A DNA stretch of 64,000 bases from Undaria pinnatifida (Eukaryota > Sar > Phaeophyceae > Laminariales > Alariaceae), in NCBI GenBank assembly GCA_012845835.1, contig JABAKD010000025.1:17721476-17785475 (forward strand). Reading direction: 5' to 3'. The translations under genes were made by a program, and so were the position numbers. Under the pieces are notes generated by a model that worked only from the letters and a program-made list of their open reading frames with translations, had not been told where the DNA came from and did no database searches. How positions within the stretch are numbered: position 1 is the stretch's first letter; each line of letters opens with the position of its first letter. This document shows, one piece after another, positions 1 to 11,203 of this stretch.

Positions 1-59
1 TGGGTGTGTGCTTTGTGGTGGGGTGAGCGATGCGATGGGGTAAAAAAGAACGTGTAAAA

Positions 60-270
60 CTGTTTTGGTTGAGTTTTTCGACTGGGAGATCCAGTCGACA
101 AGGTCAAGGCTTTCGACTGGATCCCCCAGTCGGAAATAAGGTTTTAGACTGGATCCCCAGTCTCAGTCGCAAAAAGTTGAGTCGAAAAAGCTCTTTTTCG
201 ACTGTGTAAGAAAGCCCGATTTGAGCTTCAGACGAAAAAGGCCGTTTTCGACTGACAATTCCGACTGTGT
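60..270. repeat. cluster of CGACTGG hairpins
   Basis: Three short hairpins lie in a row: CGACTGG/CCAGTCG stems with 5-base loops at 79-97 and 114-132, and a GACTGG/CCAGTC stem at 147-162. TTTTCGACTG words continue to about 270. No coding sense is visible. It may be the edge of a larger repeat cut by the window start. Confidence 0.6.
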
Positions 271-899
271 AAGAAATAGCCTTAGGTTGGAACTCCCAAA
301 ATTAGGGGAAAGGGGTTCAAACTATCTATGGTACAATTATGTGTTGAGCAAGATAGCCATTTATGCCTGAAACCCTTAACTACTTGAAATTAGTGTTGAA
401 TACGCCTCGGCGGGCTCATCAGGTTCAAGGCACGCCTAAGGCATTATTTAAGGCGTATGTCTTGAATAGATAGGCACGTTTCAGGCACGTTTTCGCCATT
501 CAGGCATCTGCCTTTACTCGTGCCTAGCTCATTTTTTCCGCCTGCGGCATGTGCCTCATGGCAAAGGCTCGGGCTTACCCTTTAGGCTTGCAGAACAAAC
601 AAGTGTCACGGACGCGTTCCTCTTGTTGACGCGATCATATCAACACGTCTAGTGTCGAATGACTCGACGTTTTGACCAAGCTATGGTCAACATACAAAAT
701 AACACAGGTTTCACTACAGACAGCTTAAATACGTACCACCCCGGCATGCAACAATGCCTCCGCAAGTAATACCAACAACTGCCATAACTCGCGAACTACG
801 GCTCTCACGCCAAAACGAGCTTCACCAATGTGTTCCCCTTGTTGATGCGATCGCGTAGATGTGCTTGGTGTCGACTCATTCGCGTATCCGTTGTTCTAT
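271..899. other. intergenic, no gene seen
   Basis: No coding signal. 400-590 is rich in AGGC and GCCT words (GGCACG and its complement). A block of about 50 bp near 607-680 (TTCCTCTTGTTGACGCGATC) recurs in diverged form near 830-890. Confidence 0.4.
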
Positions 900-1425
900 A
901 TGCCCCCGCCCCCTCTTTTTCAACTCCCCTTGAAAACTCTGCCCTCCCCTCACCGGTTATACGACTTACAGGATATGCACGATAAACTGCATTCTTTCAC
1001 AGCCGTCAGATTTTGTCCCCCTCAAATACGGGTTTTATAGTTTCCGCGCATAGATTGATTAGCACCACCCTGTTGACCCTGGTACAAACTACACTGCAGT
1101 TCTAAGGGGGGTCGCCGACCTGTATCCTTAATGAAGACACACACTCACTAATACGCGCGATCGGCGATCGGAGTATCACACTCAGCTTGCAAAGATAAGT
1201 TTCGACAAAATCTGCGATCTCACAGCTGGAATGTATTCGTATATTTATAATAAGGCCCGAGGGTGGAGAGTGGAAAATCATTGCTGTCGCTAGAACCAGC
1301 TAGTACAATAATCTGACCCGTAATACGCGCGATCGGAGTATCACACACAGCTTGCAAAGATGAGCTTCGACAAATTCTTCGATCTCACAGCTGGAGTGTA
1401 TTTCCAATTTTTATAATAATCTGGA
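900..1425 (+). repeat. RepA dispersed repeat, with duplicated tail
   Basis: First plus-strand copy of a compound repeat found many times in the window. Its blocks in order are a C-rich stretch, CTCACCGGTTATACGACTT, a GATAAACTG block, GGGTTTTATAGTTTCCGCGC, a CACCCTGTTGACCC block, GGGTCGCCGACCT, ACGCGCGATCGGAGTATCAC and CAGCTTGCAAAGAT, ending in a GATCTCACAGCTGGA/TTTTTATAA tail. The tail is repeated once at about 1318-1425. No ORF is conserved between copies, so it is probably non-autonomous. Confidence 0.7.
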
Positions 1426-1904
1426 CTGCTTTAGGCCTTTTCGCTTTCATGCCCATTTTAGGCTAAATAACTCACCATGATACCTCTGACGGGAACGTCA
1501 TTCACCTGTCCGCATTTTTTTCGGCTACTCGTATTATGTAACCATATATTTGTCTATCAGCAGCTTACTCTGCTAGAATAGTAACGGCGACCGCCGGTGC
1601 TGTCATTATGACACCACGCGAACTGAAGAGTACGCCAGCTAGCACTGGATTTCGAACACAATTGAGTTAATTAGACACGCGACGTGTATGAAAAAATACG
1701 TATCATACGCGGAGGTGTGATGAGTGATGAGCTTTATTTTTTCCCCATCCGACCGAGGATAAAAAATAAAAATAAAAAATGCCAGCTTCATAGTTCAAAA
1801 GATCCGCGGAGAACCCGACGAACTTTTGGCGAGAGCCGAACGTTTTTTTTTTTTTCTTCATCCCATTTATTATCCTCGCATTACTCTCGCGCTCCCTCTC
1901 AGTT
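1426..1904. other. intergenic, no gene seen
   Basis: A+T-rich sequence with homopolymer T and A runs near 1735-1855. No gene or recognisable repeat unit. Confidence 0.3.
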
Positions 1905-2188
1905 GTAACTCAGATCCGGGGTCACATAGCGGATCCTCCTCCCCCCGCCCCGCGACGGTACGTGCCTTCATTTTTATCGCGTAAAAAAATCAGAATTTTC
2001 TTCCCTCGTCAACTCGAGTCGAATTGTGCCTATCCACGCGTTCGTTCTCAGTTTTTTCTTCATTTTTTGCAAATACAAAGTCAAAATCTCCCCACGGCGG
2101 GAATCGAACTCAAGGACCAAGGACCAACGCTAGCAGTATTCGAGGGTAATCACTACTGTAGACCACCGGGGCGACCGGCTCATACCTG
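1905..2188 (-). mobile_element. tRNA-derived SINE, minus strand
   Basis: Read on the minus strand, it starts with GCCGGTCGCCCCGGTGG followed by a tRNA-like head with a box-B-like GAGTTCGATTCCC. A body follows containing the core CGCGATAAAAATGAAGGCA. Head and core are shared with the copies at 3747, 5783, 6170 and 46109. A short internal GGACCAA duplication is present. The 3' end is not sharply defined. Confidence 0.65.
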
Positions 2189-3589
2189 ATCATGAGGCCA
2201 TGGCACAAAGGCACTACGCAGGCTCCGGCGCGTCAAATATCCTTTGGATTCAGTTAGCAACTTTTTCTTAACATTTTTTATGATTCTGGCTGGCAACTAT
2301 GATGACATGAAAATCATTTCGTGCTGTCATTTCTGGATGCCTGCGACTGCTACCCGATGCACTCGACTCTCTCACACCCCATTATTGATAGGAGGGCGAA
2401 ATTTCGCGGGCTGTGGTTACTTGTGAGAAGTAGCTGTCCGTCCGCAAGTCAAGTGCAAACGTCCAGCTGGGGGTTGTCTAATTGCATGTGTCATTTTGTC
2501 CATCATTTTGTGCCTTCCGAGTTCCGACTATTTTTTGCCACTGCTGTAGCACCCCCAAGTCGACGTGTACAGTTGGAGGTGTAGACTGTAGACCTACGCT
2601 CAGGAACTGCCAACGGCCAGTCTGAATATACTGCTGTATGCAGAAGCTGCTGTGGATGAGACGCTGATGCACCAGCTGTCGAACCAGCCCAAGGGTGAGG
2701 CGTAGCGTGTCAGAAAAGGGATGCAATCAACTGAACCGAAAAAAACAGAGAATAGAGTCAGTCCGAAACCCGGGGATGGGGGGTGGATAAGATCCTCCGT
2801 GGTCGTCGCAAAACGAACGCGAAAAGGCACTTGAAAGCAAGGTTGTCGGATTACGGCAGCGAAAGCTTATTCGTACGCGTCTTTCGGCAAAACCAGAAAA
2901 AAACAATGATTACGCGAAATTACAACAAAAAAGAGGACATCCCCCCTAGGATCGAAACGCACGTTAAAAGCTGTCCAGACCTCCATTTATTATTTTGACG
3001 ATATATCTGAATTCATAACCCATTATTTTGGTTCGTGCTGTTGACGTTGCAACCATCATGTGCACACCGCAACGCCGTCCCCTCTCTTTGAGGAAATGAA
3101 CCGCCCGCCGAGCACGGGTCAAGCTGACGTCTTGGCGGCATGACTAGCAGATGCCACACCAGGTGGCATTCGCGCCCGGTTGGCTAGAAGGGGTTTCGAT
3201 GTAGGGCTCGAATTTGTCGCGTACGCCTGAGCACTTGGATTTCTTCGCGATCCAAGACGCCATCGCCATGGTCGAAGCAGGTCTTAGGGTCACAGCTCTA
3301 GTTCAAAGTCCATACATCGTATATGGCTACTGGGCAAGGGTGCAGCGCAAGCTTGAAGTCCAAATGCGACTGCTGGGAAGCAAAACACAAGGGTTTCCTA
3401 GAGACTTTTACAGCATTTGTGTATAGGGGTCCCGTCATTTCGCCGGCCAAGTCCTGTTACTTACCGCAAAAACGGCTCGCCGTAAGGACGTAATACCGTA
3501 ATCCGACATCCTTGCTTGAAAGGCACTTGAGGCTTGTCTTATGTACTTAGTACGCCTTTGGTATTATACTGTTGACAAAATGTTAGTAA
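2189..3589. other. intergenic, no gene supported
   Basis: Several short ORFs occur on both strands but none has recognisable motifs or splice-flanked structure. A 70-codon ORF at 3214-3426 is unremarkable. Confidence 0.3.
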
Positions 3590-3746
3590 GGCCGGCTGCC
3601 CCGGCCGCCCCGCTGGTCTGTTAATAGTGGTTAACCTCGAACACTACGACTAAGGCTGGAAACAAGGGGTTCAAATCTCGGTAGGGATTTTCTTTATTTT
3701 CTGGAAACATCAACTGCCGAGAGGGCTTTACAGCTTCACAAAGTCG
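3590..3746 (+). mobile_element. SINE-like tRNA head, diverged
   Basis: A GCCGCCCCGCTGGTCTGTTA head and a box-B-like GGGGTTCAAATCTC resemble the 5' part of the neighbouring SINE at 3747. The body core is missing, so this looks like a truncated or older copy directly upstream of a second one. Confidence 0.45.
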
Positions 3747-3905
3747 GTCGCCCCGGTGGTCTATTAATAGTGGTTGCCCTCGAATACTACTAGCGTTGAA
3801 TCGAGGCGAACCGACGAGAGAAAAAAATCGTTGAATTCTTGTCGCGATAAAAAATGAAGGTGCCTAGTTACCCCCGATCTGAGTTAGAGGGAGAAGGAGA
3901 AAGAA
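3747..3905 (+). mobile_element. tRNA-derived SINE
   Basis: Starts with GTCGGTCGCCCCGGTGG and a head very similar to the minus-strand SINE at 1905-2188 (ATAGTGGTTGCCCTCGAATA). It carries the family core CGCGATAAAAAATGAAGG at about 3844 and ends in a purine-rich tail. Confidence 0.6.
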
Positions 3906-4439
3906 AAAGAAAAGATATCAAGTGGGAGGAGCAAAAAACAACACACGAAAAAAAATGACGATTGTTTGCCTTTAGGTACTGCGCGTGCTCGGTTTCGATG
4001 TGCCTTAGCGGCCAATGAATAGTTTGTTTGTGCCTGTATCAACGTATCAACGTGCGACACGATCTTCCAGGAATCGGTCAGGCTGTTCATTAATAAAATG
4101 TCCGAAATGCGGACTACAATTCTACCGATCACAATATTTCCGAACTGCGAACCACGATTTGTCTTCCTGGCCAAAAAGAAGGACGAAAAATGTCCGGAGA
4201 AATTGCGTCCGGACGTCCGGACTCAGGACACTTTGTTCGAACTGCTGGTTCGTGTTTTCATGTGCATACGTATTCATCACGTGAAGAAGCGGAAGAGGTC
4301 CCATCCCGCAGATGGGCCAAACAACATCAACAACACCTCGAGGGCAGAACCACATCAAAACAAAATATATCAGGTACAGCAGTACATTACAGCAGTAGTA
4401 GTGCCGGCGTCCCAGATGGACAAATATTGACACACATAG
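3906..4439. other. intergenic, no gene supported
   Basis: Overlapping short ORFs lie on both strands without recognised motifs or conserved repeats. Read as shadow ORFs. Confidence 0.25.
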
Positions 4440-5010
4440 CGATCTCACAGCTGGAGTGTATTTTCATTTTTATAGTACAAGTGCCAGCAAGCAGCTTCAA
4501 AATATGAGAAACTGACCAAAAATTCGTCGAACTCACACCTCCTGAAGTTCTGAAAATATTGTTTTGTAAAATGTTGAGAGTGACAGCGTGCAGAGTTTTT
4601 TTTTTGAGGGGGAAGTAACCGACTTTAGTTCTCGAATGCTGTATTAAGAGTAAGATATAAGATAACTAGTAATATTCTGTAATCGTACTTTTCCCGATAT
4701 TAAAGCCCGGGGGGGAGAAAAAAAAAATAAACCGCTTACCATACATATGATAAAACAGTACAGTGGAAACTACAGTAATACATTTATAAAATAGATGTGA
4801 TGTTAGATCTAGCTCAAAATTCCCCACCCGAAGTAAAAATACCAACACTTACCATTATAGTGGACCAAAAATACGACCCTCCAAAAAAAACTCATCTATT
4901 TTGTAGACTACAAGTACCAACAACGCAGCTTGCAAAGATGAGTATTGACCTGAAATTCGTCGAACTCACGGCTGACGTCCTTGAAAAAAAATTATAAAAT
5001 ATTTAATATT
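4440..5010 (+). repeat. RepB dispersed repeat
   Basis: A unit of roughly 540 bp recurs at about 43995-44545 with the same block order: GTGCCAGCAAGCAGCTTCAA, ATTCGTCGAACTCACACCT, GAGTGACAGCGT, TTCTCGAATGCTGTATTA, AACCGC.TACCATACATATG, ATAGTGGAAACTACAG, AATTCCCCACCC and a second ATTCGTCGAACTCACGGCT end. It begins against a RepA-type tail (GATCTCACAGCTGGAGTGTA). Partial copies are at 43800 and 55620. No conserved ORF, so a non-autonomous mobile repeat is likely. Confidence 0.65.
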
Positions 5011-5039
5011 CGTTTTCATGGTCTCCAACTTCAAATTAA

Positions 5040-5790
5040 CCGCTCCTCCGTGAGCCCCTCCCCGCCCCACCCCCACCATCGCCTAGACCTAACACCACAC
5101 GTACAGCAGTAACATTCGTACGACCTAAACATGTCGGAACCCCCCCCCCCCATCTTTAACCGCCCGCCCCCCGCCCTAAAAACCCCGCCCTCCCCTCACC
5201 GGTTATACGATTACAGAGTATAAATAATAAACTCATGTATTTCACAGACGTCAGATTTTATCCCCTCAAAAACGGGTTTTAAAGTTTCCTGGCACAGATT
5301 GATTTAACACCACCCTGTTGACCCCGGTACAAGCTAGTTCTAAGGGGAGTCGCCGACCTATATCCTTGGCGTATCAGGTTATCCTCGAGCCTGGCATAGG
5401 TCAGTTTCGTGAGTTCGAATCCCCCCGAGTGCATCCTCGTATAAATTCGTGCGGGGACTTTTTCTTGTGCACAAATTGACTTGCGGAAAGCGCGAGAGCG
5501 TGAGTTAGCATCACTCGATGAAAAATCGACGAGCAGTGGGATTGCTGTGCCCTATGCGCGATAAATTGAAGGCAAGAACCGGGGGGAAAAAGAGGACGAC
5601 ACCTGTGACCACGGCTTGTCCAAAAGCTGGAAAGTACATACCGGTATGTGTGAAAAAAAAAAAAAATCCTTCAAGAGGACACACACTCAGTAATACGCGC
5701 GATCGAAGTATCACACAGCTTGCGAAGAAGAGATTCGACGAAATTTTCCAATTGAAATATTCGATCTCACAACTGGAGTGTATGTAAGCC
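5040..5790 (+). repeat. RepA copy split by a SINE
   Basis: RepA runs from its C-rich start through GTCGCCGACCTATATCCTT at 5367. It resumes after the SINE at about 5666 with ATCCTTCAAGAGGACACACA and finishes with the GATCTCACAACTGGAGTGTA tail. RepA is therefore older than the SINE. It is followed at once by another SINE head at about 5783. Confidence 0.7.
5368..5665 (+). mobile_element. tRNA-derived SINE with TSD and poly(A)
   Basis: This 298-bp copy begins GGCGTATCAGGTTATCCTCG, so it lacks the first 15 bases of the full head. It has a box-B-like GAGTTCGAATCCCC, the core GCGCGATAAATTGAAGGCA and a 3' run of about 13 A. The 6-bp target-site duplication ATCCTT is at 5362-5367 and 5666-5671, and the insertion interrupts a RepA copy. 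A RNA polymerase III-transcribed retroposon mobilised in trans by a LINE is the family expectation. Confidence 0.85.
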
Positions 5791-6062
5791 GCGAAACTAT
5801 TGAGGTCGGGGTCATAGGTTCAAATCTCACAAGGAATTTTTTAACCCTTTCTTGCAAATCGACAGGCCGCACGCGCGATAGCGTTAGTTGGCGAAAATCG
5901 ATGCAAATCGACGAGCACAAAAGGCTGAAAAGTCCAAAAGTGGGAATGCTTGAACCCTATGCGTGATAAAAATGAAGGCATGTAGCGGGTGGGAGAAGGA
6001 AAGAGACCTGTGACCACGGCATGGCTTGTCCACAAGGTCGCTAAGGGTAAAACCTCTTCCTA
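5783..6062 (+). mobile_element. SINE of a second head type
   Basis: The head differs from the 5368 copy (box-B-like AGGTTCAAATCTCAC), yet the body carries the same core ATGCGTGATAAAAATGAAGG and a related GACCTGTGACCACGGCATGG 3' part. It abuts the RepA tail. Boundaries are approximate and no TSD was found. Confidence 0.55.
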
Positions 6063-6169
6063 TTAAGAGTTGAGCTGGAGCGTAGAGGTGATGATTTAAA
6101 AAAAGGGATACACTCGGATCATAGTAGTACTGGTATCAAATATTCAATACCTGGTACCTCGTAACATAA

Positions 6170-6503
6170 GCCGGTCGCCCCGGTGGCGTATCAGGTTATC
6201 CTCGAGCCTGGTACAGGTCAGTTTCGTGAGTTCGAGCCCCGCCGAGTGCATACTCGTATAAATTCGTTGGGACTTCTTCTTGTGCACAAATTGACTTGCG
6301 GAAAGCGCAAGAGCGTGAGTTGGCAACACTCGATGAAAAATCGACGAGCAGTGGGATTGCTGAACCCTATGCGCGATAAAAATTGAAGGCAAGAACCGGG
6401 GGGGAGAAGGGACGACACCTGTGGCCACGGCTTGTCCAGAAGCTGGAAAGTAGAAGTGTGCCAAAAAGATATATCTATATATATATATATATAAAAAAAA
6501 AAA
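6170..6503 (+). mobile_element. tRNA-derived SINE, full length
   Basis: The most complete copy. Head GCCGGTCGCCCCGGTGG, box-A-like TGGCGTATCAGG, box-B-like GAGTTCGAGCCCC, core GCGCGATAAAAATTGAAGG, CGACACCTGTGGCCACGG, then a (TA)n and A-rich tail to 6503. It aligns along its whole length with 46109-46426 and 5368-5665. No convincing TSD. Confidence 0.8.
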
Positions 6504-6805
6504 GTGGGCTCATGAACTTTGACCTCTCCATCCGGCTGGCTTGTATTATCCAATCGTCGTCCAATCGCCCATCAATACCTTCACACGACCACCCGCAACC
6601 TGCCACGCAGCCACCCACGCTTGAGAGGGGTCTTTGTTGCTGTACAGCTTCTTCCTCCGGAACGAAAACCTCCAACTATACTCTAATGGCCTCGCCTCTC
6701 TCAAAACGACGTGCGCCAACACCAAGCTTACGAGTTCGAGTACTCGTATTTCACATGTCGTATCGCATACCAGGTAGCAGACAAGCGTCACGCTGTATGA
6801 TATAT
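6504..6805. other. intergenic, no gene seen
   Basis: No supported gene. Short ORFs are shadows without motifs. Confidence 0.25.
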
Positions 6806-7020
6806 TGAACTGGTGCATTCCATAGCCGCCCGATTTTGTCCCACTCAAAAATGGGTTTTATAGTTCCCGTGCACAGATTGCTTGACATCACCCTGTCGAC
6901 CCTGGTGCAAGCTAGTTCTAAGGGGGGTCGCTGACCTATATCCTAAATGAGGACACATACCCAGTAAGTAGTACGCGCGACTGGAGTATCACACACAGCT
7001 TGCAAGGCAGCTGGAGCGTA
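6806..7020 (+). repeat. RepA partial copy
   Basis: Contains TGGGTTTTATAGTTCCCGTG, GATTGCTTGACATCACCCTG, GGGGTCGCTGACCTATATCC, ACGCGCGACTGGAGTATCAC and ACAGCTTGCAA in RepA order. The 5' C-rich part is missing and the tail is shortened. Confidence 0.65.
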
Positions 7021-7734
7021 CGATAATTTTTAGGAACATACACACCCCATAACACGCGCGATCGAAGCATAGTGATGCAGGCTCGTTCACGTCAAGAGCC
7101 CGAAATTCTCTCCCCCACGAATGCCGCTCGCAATATCTAGTCAAAGGGTGAATATTTGGTATCATACTGACCCCCATGACCAGCGGAAGACGATGAGATG
7201 GCCACAACAAAAATAAGCGTCCTCGGGTTGTCTCTTTTAATAGGAGCTAAACTCGTACCAGGTATCGACCAATGACAGGCCTTGGCTATTTCCAATGATA
7301 TTCAGGCTTTTCCAAGCGGGGGCGATAAACAAAATGCACCGCATTTTTGCAAGAACCGGTTGGAGGAACTCGAAGGAATGTTTGCCTGTATAATCTTTCG
7401 CGCAAAAAATCGAAGATCTGACCTGCCTATGTTTTAACATTGAGCAGAATCTTGCGAAAAAACTGGATCCTACACCGAAACCACGTCATTTAAAGGATTT
7501 TGCACACGTGTTCTACATGCCCATCCCGAGGCCTGATCTCCTGGGGAGGTTTCTTTCTTTTTTTCGCCCAAAACTTTTGGTCAAAGGGGGTCCACATTTG
7601 TTTTTAATATTTCAACTTACGAAAAATGAAGTAAATAAACATTTAAAAAAAAACGACAGGTGAGGTCTTCGCAACGGCATAGAACAGACGTGTGCAAAAC
7701 TTCACACCCCGGACGGATCAGGTCACCGTAGCTC
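7021..7734. other. intergenic, no gene supported
   Basis: Minus-strand ORFs of 67-73 codons at 6989-7210 and 7237-7440 lack recognisable motifs. I cannot support them as genes. Confidence 0.25.
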
Positions 7735-8180
7735 GAGCTAGCTATTTTCGACGGTAGCTCACCGACGAGCTATGGGAGCTACATGAGCTGCACATGTTTT
7801 CGCGGCTTGAGCAACAGAAGGTAACTCATCTGCACATGTTTTGGAAGGGTGAGCTATAGCCGATAGCTCATCCGCACATGTTTGCCAAGGATGAGCTATA
7901 CGAGCTACATGAGCTAGCTCATTTGGTCCTGGATAAGCCATAGGAGCTACTCGTACATAATCCGCACATGTTTTCAATGCTTGAGCTATAGGCGATAGCT
8001 CAGCTGCACATTTTTTCAAAGGGTAAGCTATAGTCGCTAGCTCATCCGCACATGTTTTCAAAGCTTGAGCTGTAGATGATTGCTCATCTGCACATCTTTT
8101 CGCCGCATGAGGTATAGAGGATAGCTCATCTGCGCATGTTTTGAGGTCGTGAGCTATAAGAGCTATATGACCTAGCTCGT
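7735..8180 (-). repeat. 42-bp hairpin satellite, array 1
   Basis: Tandem repeat of about 42 bp with consensus words CATCTGCACATGTTTT and GAGCTAT. Most units hold the palindrome TGAGCTAT-N5-ATAGCTCA, so each can fold into an 8-bp stem. The minus strand stays open for about 100 codons with a 14-residue period (KTCADELSPIAQAL-like). A period divisible by three explains the long ORF without requiring a gene. The array has some shortened units. Confidence 0.85.
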
Positions 8181-8466
8181 GAGCTGCTGCTAATCACAGG
8201 TACGAGCAAATACACACCACACCATGAACGCAAGCATCCATACATTTTTTATATACGTACGACATCGGAGCTTTTTCTGTTCTTATTATGCCAGATAGAT
8301 AGACAGAGTACCGGTGGATTGTTTCTTGTTTTTGCGGCACAACCATAACCATCAACCAAGCCCATGCACCACCCAAGTACAACTCAACTCAACTCAATCG
8401 AGGCACCTGCCACCCACAACCAAGAGCTCGCACGCATGCACATACAACACCACACAACACGCCTAG
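8181..8466. other. intergenic, no gene seen
   Basis: CA-rich sequence with no coding evidence until the hAT fragment begins. Confidence 0.3.
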
Positions 8467-8703
8467 CATGACCTGCTCTCGTTTTGGGCCAACGAGGGGC
8501 AGCCGATCTACCCGGACATGGCCCGCGTGGCTCGCGTACTGCTCTCTGTGCCGGCGTCTTCTGCCGTCCTGGAGAGGGACTGTAGCACGGCCGGGCGTCT
8601 CATTACGGTCTCCCGGAGCAGCCTATCTACGCGCAGGTGGTCATGTTCCTCAACGTTAACATCGAACACATTCCCATTGAAGTGCCGGCTCTCTCAACTG
8701 AGC
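8467..8703 (+). pseudogene. hAT transposase C-terminal dimerisation domain, broken
   Basis: The frame from 8467 (after an in-frame stop at 8464) translates to a run containing LSFWANEGQPIYPDMARVAR, LLSVPASSAVLERD and STAGRLITVSRSSLS. This is the conserved hAT C-terminal dimerisation block. The continuation VVMFLNVNIE lies in another frame, so a one-base indel sits near 8610-8635. No upstream DDE region or BED finger is visible nearby and the whole is only about 75 residues, so it is a remnant. In the intact family this region dimerises the transposase. Confidence 0.85.
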
Positions 8704-9424
8704 AGGCGCTCCAGGCGGTACCTCGCCGTCTCTCCAACCGAAGGCGGAGGTGGCCGCCCTTAGTGCGGGCGAGGCGGGGTCTGCGGGCGAAGCGGGCGTG
8801 TACGCCGCCTACAATGAGTACGCAGGGGGGGCGGGGCCTGCGGGCGAAGAGGGCGTTAACGTCGACTGCGGCGACTCCGCAGGGGGAGGCTCGGACTAGA
8901 ATCCTTGGGGATGAATGGGGGGCAGCGGTAGATATTCTGTGCTGTAATGTATACGCTAGTTCGTCTCTTTTTTGCTTTTTTTGGGCGATGCAGATGACTT
9001 TTTCTTTCGTCTCTTGCGTTCTTGTTTTTTTGCACCTAGCGGTAGGCTACGCGAAGCCGTGTTGGAGGGATGGGGATGCACGGATTTCAAGCGCTGTTGC
9101 TCGTCAATATCGCCGCATTAACTAACTGCTGTTGTTATGTGCTCATGAAGTTAAATGCTACCAGCATGATAATCCTGTGATACGCGTAGGATGTACGGTC
9201 TAAATATCAATATACCAGGTATTCATATCAGCTACAGTACGCCAGGTACCAGGTATACTTTTTTTGACGTTGTGACGTTGAAAGGGAGTACGATACTGTC
9301 GCACGTACCGACGTTTAAGTTTCGCCTGGATGGTGAGCTATATAACCTGCATTCGCACTAGTTCCGGAGGCCAGGTTTGTTCATGTACACATCTAAGCAC
9401 CTGCATATTCTGCCCTGAAAGAGC
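8704..9424. other. GC-rich downstream of hAT, then AT-rich spacer
   Basis: 8755-8900 is a GC-rich imperfect repeat (GGGGCGGGGCCTGCGGGCGA type) read through by a 162-codon ORF that I do not regard as a gene. The remainder holds no feature except ACCAGGTA words near 9215-9250. Confidence 0.35.
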
Positions 9425-9935
9425 TACAATGAGCTACGTAGATGAGCTAGCTCGTGGGGTGAGCTAAAGAGCATTGCTCATCCACACATGTTTCGAACGC
9501 TTGAGCTATAGAGGATAGCTCACCTGCGCATGATTTGCCGGCTTGAGCTATACCTGGTAGACGATAGCTCATCTGCACATGCTTTCCCGACTTGAGCTAT
9601 AGACGGTAGCTCATCTGCACATATTTTTAAAGCTTGAGCTATACAGGATAGCTCATCCGCACATTTTTCACCAAGGTGAGCTATGAGAGCTACATGAGCT
9701 GCACATGTTTCCCTGGCTTGAGCGATAGGCGATAGCTCATCTGCACATGTGTTGGAAGGGTGAGCTATCATCGATAGCTCATCCGCACATGTTTGCCCGG
9801 GATGAGCTATACGAGCTACATGGAGCTACATCATCCGCACATGTTTTCAATGCTTGAGCTATAGGCGATAGTTCATCTGCACATGTTTTGAACGCGTGAG
9901 CTATACACGATGGATGAGCATAGCTCATGAGCTGT
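9425..9935 (-). repeat. 42-bp hairpin satellite, array 2
   Basis: Same satellite and orientation as 7735-8180. Successive TGAGCTAT or TGAGCGAT starts at 9593, 9635, 9677, 9719 and 9761 show an exact 42-bp step. Minus-strand ORFs at 9520-9771 and 9779-9979 repeat the 14-residue CADELSPIAQA motif. Confidence 0.88.
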
Positions 9936-11203
9936 CCGGGGTGTTTGCACGGCCTAAATCGAAAAAGCGGCGAGGACAATCGCCGGGGAATAATTTTCGG
10001 GAACCGGCCTGTATCACATCCTTCATAAACTCGTATTCGATGTCACAAAAGTGTAATTTTCATTTTTTCATTTTTCTAAATACAAGCGTCACGCCCCCCT
10101 TGACCCCCGGCACGAGAACGAGTTCCTTCGCCATTTAGCATTACAGTATCACACAATGATATTATCATACAAATAATCACACGTGTCGCGTGACTAAAAA
10201 TATCAGCAGCACTGATTGAATAGATTATTTAAACTTCATACTGGAATGTAGACCACTGGCCCATACGATGTACCACATGCACATATGCCACAATGCAGCT
10301 GCTGACTTGTTCTTGCGCAGCATCGAAGCATCGAAGCATCGAAGCGCGTTTCAGTTTGCATCGTCAGACGACAGATAAAAAAACGAAACGTAACGTGGAA
10401 CACTCCGTGCTGCTTGCTCCCTGCCGTACAGAGATTCGCGTATATATGTACGCATATCAGACCAAAACTCATACCTGGTACTCGTACCTGGTACGGATTA
10501 TACGTGCACGTCGCTCTGCGGAGGTACATTCTGGAAGGCTGTGGTGGATGGCGGGGTGTGGGGGGTGTAGGGGGGGGAGATAGCCGCACCGTAAATGCAT
10601 CGTACCAGGTGCATGCTTGCGGACTTACCGGCATGAAAGTACCTGCCAGACACGCGCACAGCTTGCACTGCTATGTGCTGCATGCTCGCACACCATCATA
10701 CGAACGCGTTTATACTCTTGTGTTATCGCTGTGTATGGGCCCCAAAAGGATTCATAGTCCATACCATGGTACCGGTAATCGCTACGATGCAGGATGGTGC
10801 CAGCAGGTCAACAGGTTAGCATCACAGAAACGCCGGAACGTACACGTAAAGTAACCCGGCAAGACAGGGTGTAGGAAACGGTACCGCTGTGTATACAAAG
10901 TGTCATTGCTTGATTTGGTGGTTCCCAGTTTTCACGCTCCACATGATGATACCAGAACAGAAGTAGATACAGCAGTTTTATCAATACCAGAATGCAGGCA
11001 TATGAGAGTTCCATGTGCTCCTACGTCATGTCATGGGGCGTGGGCAAACTACTGCTGTGCATCGGCCCGCCAGCCCCACGAAGCACCCCGTGTTCGAATC
11101 GTACATAAAGCCCAATTTAAATCAGGAACGTAAAAGTCAAAAGCTATACGATGTATACGTAGGCGGACGGGCCTCTCGCCTCTGGGGTAAGAACATTGCT
11201 CAC
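9936..11203. other. long spacer, no gene supported
   Basis: If the exchanger gene continues, its 3' exons should lie here on the minus strand, but I could not identify the next exon. ACCTGGTA or TACCAGGT words occur near 10472, 10487 and 10606. A G-rich stretch lies at 10550-10580. Confidence 0.3.

Noticed and set aside
7735-9935. 42-bp repeats resembling a CRISPR array
   Set aside because: Units are contiguous without unique spacers, the context is eukaryotic and no cas genes are present. It is a satellite.
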